A stretch of DNA of 64,000 bases, taken from RHKX01 sp963823275 (GTDB taxonomy: Bacteria > Actinomycetota > Thermoleophilia > Solirubrobacterales > 70-9). The stretch is taken from the NCBI GenBank assembly GCA_963823275.1, contig CAWGKW010000001.1, forward strand, positions 248,001-312,000, read 5' to 3'. Position 1 is the stretch's first letter; each line of letters opens with the position of its first letter. The notes under the pieces were generated by a model. The model had not been told where the DNA came from. It worked only from the letters and a program-made list of their open reading frames with translations, and searched no databases. Shown piece after piece: positions 35,924-44,343 of this stretch. A program made the position numbers and the translations under genes.

Positions 35924-37561
35924 ATGGAAGCCGGACGCAGGGGAGCGCGAAGCCATTGGGGTTGGGGTTACGCCGACCGCGCCCCCGACCGGGCTTCGCT
36001 GGAGGCGATCGCGCCGGAGCTTCGGCGCCGTCTGGGCTTCGGTGGCGATTCGATCGAGGAGCCCGTGCCACTCGGGGCGATCGAGCTTGCGCCCCCCCGC
36101 TTGCGCCCCCCCGATTCGCTCGCCGACATGCTCAGCGCCGAGCCACCCGATCGGATCAGGCACTCGATGGGTCGCGGCTATCGCGATGTCGTCCGCGGCT
36201 TCCGCGGGCGCTTCGACCGCACTCCCGACATGGTCGCCTTCCCGCGCGATGAGGAGGACGTTCGCCGGGTGCTCGAGATGTGCACCGAGCGCCGACTCGC
36301 GGCGATTCCCTTCGGCGGCGGGACGAGCGTCGTCGGTGGGGTCGAACCCCGGGTCGGGCACGGCTACCGTGGGACCGTCTCGATCGACCTCGGGGCGCTG
36401 AGCGGCATCGTCGAGATCGACGAGGTGTCCAACTCTGCGCTGATCGGGGCGGGAACCCTCGGACCCGACCTCGAGGACGGCCTGCGACCGCACGGCCTCA
36501 CCCTGCGCCACTTCCCCCAGTCGTTCGAGTTCTCGACCCTCGGCGGCTGGATCGCCACCAGGGCGGGAGGCCACTTCGCGACCCTGCAGACCCACATCGA
36601 CGACCTGGTCCTCTCGATCCGGGCGCTGACTCCCACCGGGGCCTGGGAGAGTCGCCGGTTGCCGGGGTCGGGCGCCGGACCCAGTCCCGACCGCATGTTG
36701 CTCGGGTCCGAGGGAGTCCTCGGGGTGATCACCGAGGCCTGGGTTCAGGTGCGCCCACGCCCGCGGTTCAAGGCATCGCGGCCGGTCCTCTTCGAGAGCT
36801 TCGCCGCCGGCGCCGAGGCGGCTCGGGTGATCGCTCAGTCGGGCCTCAATCCCTCGAACTGCCGTCTCCTTGATCCACTCGAGGCGGAGACCACGGGCGC
36901 CGGCGACGGCACCTCCGCGGTGCTGATCCTGGGCTTCGAGTCCGACTTCGCTCCCGTCGACGAGTCCCTCAGGCTCACCGTCGATTGCGCGGCCGGCCTG
37001 GGCGGGACGCCGGAGGAGGGGAGCAGCTCCGGCGGCGGCGGTGATTCCGCCGCTCGGACCTGGCGCTCGGCGTTCCTCGATGCCCCCTATCTGCGCGACA
37101 GCCTGGTCGCGCTGGGCGTCCTCAGCGAGACCTTCGAGACCGCGATCACCTGGGACCGCTTCGCGGCGTTCCACTCGCGGGTCACCGAGGCGGCCCGGCG
37201 CGCGGTCGCCGAGGTGACCGACGCTCCCGCCGACGGCGAGGGCGCGCCGCGGGTGATGTGCCGTTTCACCCACGTCTATCCGAGCGGCCCCGCCCCCTAC
37301 TACACGATCCTGGCCAAGGCCCGAAGGGGCTCGGAGGTCGATCAGTGGGACGAGATCAAGTCGGCGGTCTCGGAAGCGATCATCTCCGCCGGCGGCACGA
37401 TCACCCACCACCACGCGGTCGGCCGCGATCATCGCCCCTGGTACGACCTCCAGCGGCCCGATCGGTTCGCCGTGGCACTCGGCGCGGCGAAGGCGGCCAT
37501 CGACCCGGCTGGGATCCTCAACCCGGGCGTGCTGATCGACCCCCAGGCCGGTTCGGTGTAG
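35924..37561 (+). CDS. FAD-binding oxidase of the alkyl-DHAP-synthase family
   Basis: A 545-residue VAO-fold flavoprotein. It has the PP-loop FAD motif IPFGGGTSVVGGVEP, the FEFSTLGGWIATRAGGHFA segment, LGSEGVLGVITEAWV, and the triple histidine GGTITHHHAVGRDH that in alkyldihydroxyacetonephosphate synthase lies at the active site. A Gly/Ser-rich insertion sits near residues 368-378. AGPS swaps the acyl chain of acyl-DHAP for a fatty alcohol to start ether lipids. A divergent FAD oxidase (lactate/glycolate-like) is the alternative. ATG at 35924 preferred to GTG at 35906. Confidence 0.82.
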   Translation: MEAGRRGARSHWGWGYADRAPDRASLEAIAPELRRRLGFGGDSIEEPVPLGAIELAPPRLRPPDSLADMLSAEPPDRIRHSMGRGYRDVVRGFRGRFDRTPDMVAFPRDEEDVRRVLEMCTERRLAAIPFGGGTSVVGGVEPRVGHGYRGTVSIDLGALSGIVEIDEVSNSALIGAGTLGPDLEDGLRPHGLTLRHFPQSFEFSTLGGWIATRAGGHFATLQTHIDDLVLSIRALTPTGAWESRRLPGSGAGPSPDRMLLGSEGVLGVITEAWVQVRPRPRFKASRPVLFESFAAGAEAARVIAQSGLNPSNCRLLDPLEAETTGAGDGTSAVLILGFESDFAPVDESLRLTVDCAAGLGGTPEEGSSSGGGGDSAARTWRSAFLDAPYLRDSLVALGVLSETFETAITWDRFAAFHSRVTEAARRAVAEVTDAPADGEGAPRVMCRFTHVYPSGPAPYYTILAKARRGSEVDQWDEIKSAVSEAIISAGGTITHHHAVGRDHRPWYDLQRPDRFAVALGAAKAAIDPAGILNPGVLIDPQAGSV

Positions 37562-37620
37562 GTTTCCCGCTCTACCGGGGGTGACGCGACCCGCCGAAGC
37601 CGGCGAGGAGGAGACAACAG

Positions 37621-38757
37621 GTGGACCTGACCCTGAACGAGCCCGAGGCGGCCTTCCGCGACGAGGTGCGCTCGTGGCTTGAGGCCAATCACCCCGGCCG
37701 GGAGCCCCACGGCGATGAGGCCGCCTTCACCTTCCGTCGGGACTGGCAGAAGCAGATGCACGAGGGCGGCTGGGCCGGGATCTCGTGGCCGAAGGAGTTC
37801 GGCGGCCGCGGCGCGACGCTGATCGAGCAGGCGATCTTCTCGAGTGAGATGGCCCGCGCCGACGCTCCCGCGCCGGCCAACATCCTCGGCCTCGTGATGG
37901 GCGGCCCGGTGATCATGGCTCACGGCTCAGATGAGCAGAAGGAGCGCTGGCTGGAGCCGATCCTGAGCGGCGAGGAGATCTGGTGCCAGGGGTTCTCCGA
38001 GCCCGAGTCCGGGTCCGATCTGGCCTCGCTGAAGACCAGGGCGGTCAAGGTGGACGGCGGCTGGAAGGTCACCGGCCAGAAGGTCTGGACGACGTTCGCC
38101 CACGAGTCCAAGTGGTGCATGCTCGTCGCCCGCAGCGACACCGAGGCCGCCAAGCACAAGGGCCTCACCTACTTCATCTGCGACATGGAGCAGGAGGGCG
38201 TCGAGATCCGGCCGCTGGTCCAGATCACCGGTGAGTCGGAGTTCAACGAGGTCTTCTTCCAGGAGGCGTTCGTTCCCGACGAGAACCTCGTCGGCGGCGA
38301 GGGCAACGGCTGGATGGTCGCGATCACGACGCTGATGAACGAGCGCGCCGGGCTCGGCGGCGGGGCGGCGGTCGCCGTCTCTCGCGACCTGGGGCAGCTG
38401 ATCGAGCTGATCAAGGAGCGCGACCTAGAGGGCGATCCCGAGATCCGCCGCAGGGTCGCCGACCTGATGATCGGCTGCGAGGCTCTCCGCCTCGGAGGCA
38501 TGCGGGCGATGACCGCACAGATGAAGACCGGCATCCCCGGCCCCGAGGGTTCGATCGGCAAGTGGGAGTGGGCGATGCTGAACCAGTCGCTGACCGAGCT
38601 CGCCTGCGACATCCTTGGCCCCGAGGGCCTGGTCCGCGATACCCCGTGGACCTATCGGATGCTGCGCAGCCGCGCCAACTCGATCGAGGGCGGCACCACC
38701 GAGGTGATGAAGAACATCATCGCCGAGCGGGTGCTCGGTCTACCCAGGCTCAGGTAA
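37621..38757 (+). CDS. Acyl-CoA dehydrogenase
   Basis: A 378-residue ACAD: N-terminal helical domain, the flavin-binding GFSEPESGSDLASLKTRA strand region, GQKVWTTFAHESKWC, and the C-terminal SIEGGTTEVMKNIIAERVLGLP that contacts FAD and places the acidic residue near the substrate. GTG start with GGAGGAGACAACAG upstream. Sixteen bases separate it from a second, more divergent ACAD gene. Paired ACAD genes often encode heterotetramers used on sterol or branched acyl-CoAs; that is inference here. Confidence 0.92.
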   Translation: MDLTLNEPEAAFRDEVRSWLEANHPGREPHGDEAAFTFRRDWQKQMHEGGWAGISWPKEFGGRGATLIEQAIFSSEMARADAPAPANILGLVMGGPVIMAHGSDEQKERWLEPILSGEEIWCQGFSEPESGSDLASLKTRAVKVDGGWKVTGQKVWTTFAHESKWCMLVARSDTEAAKHKGLTYFICDMEQEGVEIRPLVQITGESEFNEVFFQEAFVPDENLVGGEGNGWMVAITTLMNERAGLGGGAAVAVSRDLGQLIELIKERDLEGDPEIRRRVADLMIGCEALRLGGMRAMTAQMKTGIPGPEGSIGKWEWAMLNQSLTELACDILGPEGLVRDTPWTYRMLRSRANSIEGGTTEVMKNIIAERVLGLPRLR

Positions 38758-38773
38758 GGGCGAGGAGATAACG

Positions 38774-39757
38774 ATGCGTTTCGATTTCAACGACGAACAG
38801 GGCGAGATCAAGGGGACTGCCAGGCAGTTCATCGCCTCCCGCTTCAAGCCGGACAGGGTTCGCGAGCTGGCCGAGGCCGGCACCTACGACGAAGGCCTCT
38901 GGGCCGAGGTCGCCGAGCTCGGTTGGCCCGGGATCGCCATCCCCGAGGAGTACGGCGGCCAGGGCCTGGGAATGGTCGAGCTGGTCGTGCTCTGCGAGGA
39001 GCTGGGTTTCGCCTGTGCTCCGCTGCCCTTCCTCTCCAACGCGGCCGCCGGCCTGGCCATCGAGGCGGCGGGCACCGACGAGCAGAAGTCGAGGTGGCTG
39101 CCCGGGATCGCTTCCGGCGAGGGCCGAGGCGCCGCCGGCGAGGCATCGCTCATCGCCGATGGCGAGGGCGCGGCCGTCGTCGTGGTCATCGGCGAGGAGG
39201 GCGCGTCCGTCCTCGACGGGCCCAGCGCGCAGCTCGAGCCACTCGACGTCATCGACGCCACCCGTCGCTACTCGAGGGTTGATCCGGCCGGGGGCGAGGC
39301 CCTCCCGGGTGACGTCGACGCGGCGCGCGATCGGATCTCGGTCGCCATCGCCGCCGAGCTCGTCGGGGTCGGCCAGCGGGCGATGGAGATGGCGGTCGAG
39401 TACGCCAAGGAGCGCGAGCAGTTCGAGCGGCCGATCGGCGCCTACCAGGGCGTGTCCCACGCCTGTGCCCAGATGCTCTACGACGTCGAGGAGGCCCGCT
39501 CGCTGACCTACTCGGCGGCCTGGGCCGCCGACGCCGAGCCGGAGTCGCTGCCGATCGCCGCCGCGATGGCCAAGGCCCGGGCCTCCGAGGCCGCCTGGTC
39601 GATCTGCAAGGCGTCGATCCAGGTCCACGGCGGGATCGGCTTCACCTGGGAGCACGACCTGCACTTCCTGCTCAAGCGCGCACGCGCGGGCGGGCAGATG
39701 TTCGGCACCGCCGCTCGCCACAAGGAGCGCGTCGCCTCGCTCTCCGGTCTCGGCTAG
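38774..39757 (+). CDS. Acyl-CoA dehydrogenase, short divergent partner
   Basis: A 327-residue ACAD, shorter than usual because the middle beta-domain is abbreviated (residues 120-185 lack the standard FAD-binding loop seen in the neighbour). The C-terminal helical domain is intact: REQFERPIGAYQGVSHACAQML and QVHGGIGFTWEHDLHFLLKRA. Likely the non-identical subunit of a heteromeric dehydrogenase with the upstream gene, as in actinobacterial FadE pairs (family knowledge plus order). Confidence 0.88.
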   Translation: MRFDFNDEQGEIKGTARQFIASRFKPDRVRELAEAGTYDEGLWAEVAELGWPGIAIPEEYGGQGLGMVELVVLCEELGFACAPLPFLSNAAAGLAIEAAGTDEQKSRWLPGIASGEGRGAAGEASLIADGEGAAVVVVIGEEGASVLDGPSAQLEPLDVIDATRRYSRVDPAGGEALPGDVDAARDRISVAIAAELVGVGQRAMEMAVEYAKEREQFERPIGAYQGVSHACAQMLYDVEEARSLTYSAAWAADAEPESLPIAAAMAKARASEAAWSICKASIQVHGGIGFTWEHDLHFLLKRARAGGQMFGTAARHKERVASLSGLG

Positions 39758-39767
39758 CGTCGGACCC

Positions 39768-40271
39768 GTGCGCTACCGGGTCATGACAGCTCTTGGGATC
39801 GGAATCTTCCTCGCCTGCGTCGTCGGATTCTGCGTCGGGCTGCTGAGCCTGCTCGACGTCGGGACCTGCGCCTCCGGGAACCAGCCGTTCGAAATCGCCC
39901 CCGGCCGCGAGTGTCCGGATGGGACCGAGGCGAAGGCGCTTCTCCTCATCCTCTCGATCCTCGGCCTGCTGGTGGCGACCGGAGTCTTTCTGCTCCGCGG
40001 GCGGCCGCCCGGGGGCTGGGCAACGTTCAGCGCGATGCCCCTGCTCGCGGGCTGGGCGATCTTCTTCACCGCCACCGGGGCGGCCGCGTTGATCCACTCC
40101 CTGACGTCGGAGACGATCCCCGCCGACGGCAAGCTGGGTGGAGAGATCGTCGGGGTCACCTTCCTGATCATGGGCCTTCCAGTTCTGGTCTTCTGGCTCT
40201 GGAGGGTCAGCCGGAGGCTGGGCCGCCGCGACGAGAGGCCGGCCGGTCTCGACCAACCCGGGATCGGCTAA
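39768..40271 (+). CDS. Four-helix membrane protein, unknown function
   Basis: A 167-residue protein with four hydrophobic helices (about 8-28, 56-76, 84-108, 125-145) and a Cys-containing loop between the first two (CASGNQPFEIAPGREC) that could form a disulfide outside the cell. Basic C-terminal tail. GTG start 10 bases after the ACAD stop. No family recognised. Its stop codon overlaps that of the convergent gene in CTAA. Confidence 0.65.
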   Translation: MRYRVMTALGIGIFLACVVGFCVGLLSLLDVGTCASGNQPFEIAPGRECPDGTEAKALLLILSILGLLVATGVFLLRGRPPGGWATFSAMPLLAGWAIFFTATGAAALIHSLTSETIPADGKLGGEIVGVTFLIMGLPVLVFWLWRVSRRLGRRDERPAGLDQPGIG

Positions 40272-40612
40272 CTGTCGTCGGGCTCGACCGACATGTCTGA
40301 GGCCAGCTGGGTCGCACCCTCCACCTGGTATTGGATGTCGACGATCTCGTTCTTCTGGTAGCTGCCGACGAGGCCGAGGCCGAGGACGAGCTTGCGAACC
40401 GGTCCGAGCTGGCGCAGGTCCTCCTTGATGATCGGCTCGCGGAAGATCACGGTGCCGCCGCCGATGTCGTAGTCGACTCCCTCGACCTGCTCGAAGCCGT
40501 TGATGAAGACCTTGATCGGTGCCTGAGCACCCCTCGGCAGGCGCACCCTGCGGCCGACGGCCTTGCCCCCCTCGTGGGAGGCTCCGTGTCCGCGTCCGCT
40601 CGGTTCAGCCAC
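40268..40612 (-). CDS. Conserved hypothetical beta-rich protein
   Basis: A 114-residue protein with a charged N terminus then a compact domain PIKVFINGFEQVEGVDYDIGGGTVIFREPI and an aliphatic IVDIQYQVEG end. The pattern resembles short beta-sandwich proteins of phage or secretion origin, but I cannot assign it. It starts 19 bases after the stop of the next upstream gene, so an operon is likely. Confidence 0.65.
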   Translation of the reverse strand: MAEPSGRGHGASHEGGKAVGRRVRLPRGAQAPIKVFINGFEQVEGVDYDIGGGTVIFREPIIKEDLRQLGPVRKLVLGLGLVGSYQKNEIVDIQYQVEGATQLASDMSVEPDDS

Positions 40613-40631
40613 GTTCGGTCACGGGATCAAT

Positions 40632-40976
40632 CTACCCCCGGAGGGCCCCCTCGACCGCCGCAAACGCTCCCTCTCCCCGCTCCGCGGAGAGCTCCTTGCG
40701 GAAGACCCCTCCGCGGAACGCCACCAGGCCTCCGTCTCCCATCACGTCGACTCCGGCGTCCCGGCCCCGGATCGGTCCGCCGGTGGAGATCTCCAGCCGC
40801 GCCTTGACGAGGTCCTGAGGCTCGTAGGTGCGGATCATGGAGATCTCGCGCAGTCCGCCCTCGTCGCGAATCCGCTCCGCGTGGGCGCGCAACGCAGCGA
40901 GCGCCCCGGTCAGGTCGTCATGATCTTCGCGGGTGACTTTCGAGCCATTGCGGATCGTGAGCTTGAACGAGGCCAT
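40632..40976 (-). CDS. Small hypothetical protein
   Basis: A 114-residue protein starting MASFKLTIRNGSKV, with RYEPQDL-like strand written IRTYEPQDLVKARLEIS and an ERGEGAFAAVEGAL C terminus. The ATG at 40976 is preferred because upstream sequence in this frame is unusually Arg/Gly/Pro rich, as expected for a non-coding frame, and overlaps citrate synthase. Function unknown; probably co-transcribed with the gene downstream. Confidence 0.6.
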   Translation of the reverse strand: MASFKLTIRNGSKVTREDHDDLTGALAALRAHAERIRDEGGLREISMIRTYEPQDLVKARLEISTGGPIRGRDAGVDVMGDGGLVAFRGGVFRKELSAERGEGAFAAVEGALRG

Positions 40977-41002
40977 TCTGCGAGCCGCGCAGTTATGCCC
41001 GC

Positions 41003-42349
41003 CTATGCTCCGCGACGCGCCTTGACCGGGCGGCGCGCCGGTGGGCCCGTGATCTTCTCCGGCCCGACGCGGTCGTCCATCGGCACGTACTCCTCGTCGC
41101 GAGCGCCCGTGTAGATCTGTCGCGGGCGAGCGATCTTCTGCGACGGGTCGCCGTTCATCTCCATCCACTGGGCAATCCAACCGGCGGTCCTCGGGATCGC
41201 GAAGATCACCGTGAACATCTCACTCGGGATGCCGAGGGCCTCGTAGATCAGACCGGAGTAGAAGTCGACGTTCGGGTAGAGCTTGCGCGAGGTGAAGTAC
41301 TCGTCGTCGAGGGCTCGCTTCTCGAGCTCGGTGGCGATCTCGAGAAGCGGGTTGGAACCGACGATCTCCAGGACCTCATCGACGTGCTTTTTGACGATCC
41401 GGGCCCGCGGGTCGTAGTTCTTGTAGACCCGGTGGCCGAAGCCCATCAGCTTCTCGTCACCGTTCTTGACGCCATCGAGGAACCCGGGGATGTTGTCGAC
41501 GGTCTCGATCCGGCGCAGCATCTTCAGCACCGCCTCGTTGGCACCGCCGTGCAGCGGCCCGTAGAGCGCCGCGACCCCGGCGGCGACGGCCGAGTAAGGG
41601 TCGACCTTCGAGGAGCCGACGGCGCGCACGGCGGCGGTCGAGCAGTTCTGCTCGTGGTCGGCGTGGAGGATGAAGAGGACGTCGAGTGCCTTCTCGAGCC
41701 GCGGGTCCGGCTCGTACTTGACCTCCGTCATCTTCCTCATCATCCCGAGGAAATTGCCCGCGTAGGAGAGGTCGTTGTCGGGGTAGACGTACGGCAGGCC
41801 GAGGCTGTGGCGGTAGGAGAAAGCGGCCAGCGTCGGCATCTTCGCGATCAGCCGGATCGCGGCCATGTACCGCTCCTCGGGGACGTCGATCTCCTTGGCG
41901 TCGGGGTAGAAGGTCGACATCGCGCCGACTCCCGCAAGCAGGATTCCCATCGGATGGGCGTCGTGGCGGAAGCCGCCGTAGAACGAGCGCATGTCCTCAT
42001 GGACGAACGTGTGGTGGGTGATGTCGTAGACCCAGCGTTCGAGCTGGAGCTCGGTCGGCAGCTCGCCGAAGACGAGCAGGTAGGCGACCTCGAGGTAGGA
42101 GGACTTCGCGCACAGGTCCTCGATCGTGTAACCGCGGTGCTGGAGGATTCCCGCCTCGCCGTCTATGTAGGTGATCGACGAGCGACAAGAGGCCGTGTTG
42201 GTGAACGCGGGGTCGTAGGTCATCATCCCGAAGTCGTCCTCGTTGACCTTGATCTGGCGCAGATCCATCGCCTTGATCGTCTCGTCGGTGATGTCGACCT
42301 CGTAGGTCTTGCCGGTGCGGTTGTCTGTGATGCTGAGAGTGTCGGCCAT
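41003..42349 (-). CDS. gltA: Citrate synthase
   Basis: A 448-residue hexameric-type citrate synthase condensing acetyl-CoA and oxaloacetate. An N-terminal beta domain (residues 1-60) precedes the catalytic core. Active-site residues appear in HADHEQNCST, LHGGANEAVLKML, GFGHRVYKNYDPRA and the aspartate segment LYPNVDFYSGLIYEALG. GAGAGACC lies upstream of the ATG. With aconitase and the oxoglutarate enzyme in the same window, several TCA genes lie within 22 kb, though not in one operon. Confidence 0.96.
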   Translation of the reverse strand: MADTLSITDNRTGKTYEVDITDETIKAMDLRQIKVNEDDFGMMTYDPAFTNTASCRSSITYIDGEAGILQHRGYTIEDLCAKSSYLEVAYLLVFGELPTELQLERWVYDITHHTFVHEDMRSFYGGFRHDAHPMGILLAGVGAMSTFYPDAKEIDVPEERYMAAIRLIAKMPTLAAFSYRHSLGLPYVYPDNDLSYAGNFLGMMRKMTEVKYEPDPRLEKALDVLFILHADHEQNCSTAAVRAVGSSKVDPYSAVAAGVAALYGPLHGGANEAVLKMLRRIETVDNIPGFLDGVKNGDEKLMGFGHRVYKNYDPRARIVKKHVDEVLEIVGSNPLLEIATELEKRALDDEYFTSRKLYPNVDFYSGLIYEALGIPSEMFTVIFAIPRTAGWIAQWMEMNGDPSQKIARPRQIYTGARDEEYVPMDDRVGPEKITGPPARRPVKARRGA

Positions 42350-42384
42350 TGGTCTCTCCTCGATCGGATTCCTGAAGTTCCGGC

Positions 42385-43257
42385 CTAGTATCCCAGTTGC
42401 ACGCGGCCGGGCTCAGATCGCTCGCGAAGGACATCGATCACCTCCGCGGCGACGGCCTCGCGGTCACCAAGTGCCTGCCAGTCGTAGCGTCGGACCAGGT
42501 AGCCGGCCCGGCCGAGCGTCAGATCCCGCTCGTTGTCTCGCCTGCGCTGGGAAGGGGTGAGGTGAGTTCCGCCGTCGGCCTCAACGACGAAGCGCTCTCG
42601 GGCCCAGAGGAAGTCGACCTCGTATCCGAGTAGCGGCACGTTGACGGCAGGGAGCGGGAGGCCGTGGTCGCGACATATCTCGAGCAGCAACTCCTCGAGG
42701 CGGGAGCGGGTTTCAGCCAGCGGTAGAGGACGGTCTCCGAGGAGTTGCCGGATCGTCCCTGCTCCACGGCGGGAGGGTGATGCTGCGAGCATCGCCTGAA
42801 GTCGGAAGCGCTCCAGCAGATTGAGCTTCTCCGCCTGCTCGAAGGCACGGCGGGTCTGCAGCGGCGACAGTAGCGTCGCCAGGTCCCAGACCGCCCTGGT
42901 TGCCGTGGTGGTTGGGATGTTGAACCGGAGCGTGGCGTCGCGGCGGTTGAGGGACCTCGTCCGGTGGGTGGCGACCCCGCTCGGTGAGGCGCTGGTGCTT
43001 CCCGGCACCGTCACGTGATTCGCCAGCCGCTCGAATCGGTTGATCAGCCCCCAGAGCTGGCCGGCGCTTCCATGGCTGAGCAGGGAGCCCGGCGGGCACG
43101 AGAGGACCGCCGCCATCCACCTGCCCTCCCGGCTCACGGCCCGGTGTCCGACCGCGTAAACGCCCCTGTACAGCTGATGGAGCCGGCTGGATCTCACCCA
43201 GTCGGCGATCGTCGATGACCGCATCCCGATCGCCAGGAGCTGCCGCCGGGCGATCAC
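42385..43257 (-). CDS. AbiEi-like/DUF559 fusion protein, paralogue 1
   Basis: A 290-residue two-domain protein. The N-terminal part (IARRQLLAIGMRSSTIADWVRSSRL...YRGVYAVGH) is the AbiEi-type winged helix and scaffold known from type IV antitoxins. The C-terminal part (about 200-280) is DUF559, a Vsr-like PD-(D/E)XK fold with YEVDFLWARERFVVEADGGTH. GTG 43257 is the only standard start, yet about 20 upstream codons (...LAPRIAQIAANQHG) look like the real N terminus. Paralogue at 63365. Defence or toxin role is unproven. Confidence 0.8.
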   Translation of the reverse strand: MIARRQLLAIGMRSSTIADWVRSSRLHQLYRGVYAVGHRAVSREGRWMAAVLSCPPGSLLSHGSAGQLWGLINRFERLANHVTVPGSTSASPSGVATHRTRSLNRRDATLRFNIPTTTATRAVWDLATLLSPLQTRRAFEQAEKLNLLERFRLQAMLAASPSRRGAGTIRQLLGDRPLPLAETRSRLEELLLEICRDHGLPLPAVNVPLLGYEVDFLWARERFVVEADGGTHLTPSQRRRDNERDLTLGRAGYLVRRYDWQALGDREAVAAEVIDVLRERSEPGRVQLGY

Positions 43258-43311
43258 GCCGTGCTGATTGGCGGCGATCTGGGCGATCCGAGGCGCCAGT
43301 GTGTCTAACTG

Positions 43312-43327
43312 CTCCGATATACCGGAG
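43312..43327. promoter_or_regulatory. Imperfect palindrome upstream of the AbiEi/DUF559 gene
   Basis: CTCCGATATACCGGAG is a 16-base near-palindrome (5-bp arms, AT-rich centre). On the minus strand it presents TATATC, a -10-like hexamer, about 55-70 bases before the GTG start. Possible promoter or autoregulatory operator of an AbiEi-type gene; evidence is slim. Confidence 0.35.
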
Positions 43328-43350
43328 TAATCCGACTCACTGCTTCTGCG

Positions 43351-43391
43351 CCCCCCGGTTGGCCCCTGGTACCCCCCCTGGTTGGCCCCTA
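43351..43391. repeat. Tandem C-rich repeat at the pfkB stop
   Basis: GGTTGGCCCCT occurs twice (43358-43368 and 43380-43390), each preceded by a run of six or seven Cs. The stop codon of the PfkB kinase lies in the second copy. Looks like a small slippage duplication. Confidence 0.5.
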
Positions 43392-44297
43392 GAAGTGGGT
43401 CAGTGCCCTGAACTCGGCGACCCGGGCGTCGATCTCGGGGCGGCCCAGGGCCCGCACCCGGTCGGTGCCGAAGTCCTCGACGTTGAACGACGCCATCGCC
43501 GAGCCCATGACCATCGCCTGCCGCAGCTGGCCGTTGGTCGGCCGGTGGGTGTCGTGTCCGTCGAGGAAGCCGAGGAAGCCGCCCGCGAAGCTGTCACCGG
43601 CTCCGGTGGGGTCGCGGACCTCGGGAAGTGGCAGTGCGGGCATCGCGAAGGTGTCGTCGCCGGTGAACAGCGCCGCTCCGTACTCACCGCGCTTGATCAC
43701 GACGATGCTGGGTCCGGTCGCCATGATCGCGTGAGCGGCGACGACGAGGTTCGGCTCGCCGGTCAGCATCCGCAGCTCGGCATCGTTGAGCAGCAGGCAG
43801 TCGATCTCGCCGATCACCGCCATCAGGGAGTCGCGGGCGGTGTCGATCCACAGGTTCATCGAATCGAGTGCGACGAACTTCGCGCCCGTCGCCTCCGCTC
43901 GGACCTGCCGTTGCAGATCAGGCTGGATGTTGCCGAGAAACAGCATTTCCGAGGAGCACGCCTCCGCGTCGAGCTTCGGGACGAAGTCGGCGAAGACGTT
44001 CAGCTGGGTGTCCTCGGTGTGGGCGACGTTCATGTCGTGGTCGTAGTGACCGCGCCAGAAGAAGGTCCTGCCGCCCGTGATGTGCTCGATTCCGGTGGTC
44101 GAGATGCCGTGCTGCTCGAGCACGCCGATCTCATCGGGGCCGAAGTCCTCACCGACCGGCCCGACCACGCGGACGTCGGTGAAGAAGCTCGCCGCGAGCG
44201 CGAAATGGCTGGCGGAACCGCCGAGCATCCGCTCGCGCTCGCCGAACGGGGTGCGGACGGCGTCAAATGCGATCGATCCGACGACGGTCAGGGCCAT
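43389..44297 (-). CDS. PfkB-family sugar/nucleoside kinase
   Basis: A 302-residue ribokinase-fold enzyme. N-terminal VVGSIAFDAVRTPFGERERMLGGSASHFALAAS with the substrate-site GG, a mid-protein NDAELRMLTGE, and the catalytic DPTGAGDSFAGGFLGFLDG. The sequence resembles bacterial adenosine-kinase-like PfkB members more than ribokinase, but substrate is uncertain. ATG at 44297; divergently arranged with the FG-GAP gene, 46 bases apart. Confidence 0.88.
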   Translation of the reverse strand: MALTVVGSIAFDAVRTPFGERERMLGGSASHFALAASFFTDVRVVGPVGEDFGPDEIGVLEQHGISTTGIEHITGGRTFFWRGHYDHDMNVAHTEDTQLNVFADFVPKLDAEACSSEMLFLGNIQPDLQRQVRAEATGAKFVALDSMNLWIDTARDSLMAVIGEIDCLLLNDAELRMLTGEPNLVVAAHAIMATGPSIVVIKRGEYGAALFTGDDTFAMPALPLPEVRDPTGAGDSFAGGFLGFLDGHDTHRPTNGQLRQAMVMGSAMASFNVEDFGTDRVRALGRPEIDARVAEFRALTHF

Positions 44298-44343
44298 GGC
44301 CGCGGGACTCTAGCGGCCCGCCCATCCAAATAGGATCGGTGAG

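Noticed and set aside
35888..37432. Minus-strand open frame of 514 codons opposite the AGPS-like gene
   Set aside because: Antisense shadow; low-complexity composition and no motif.
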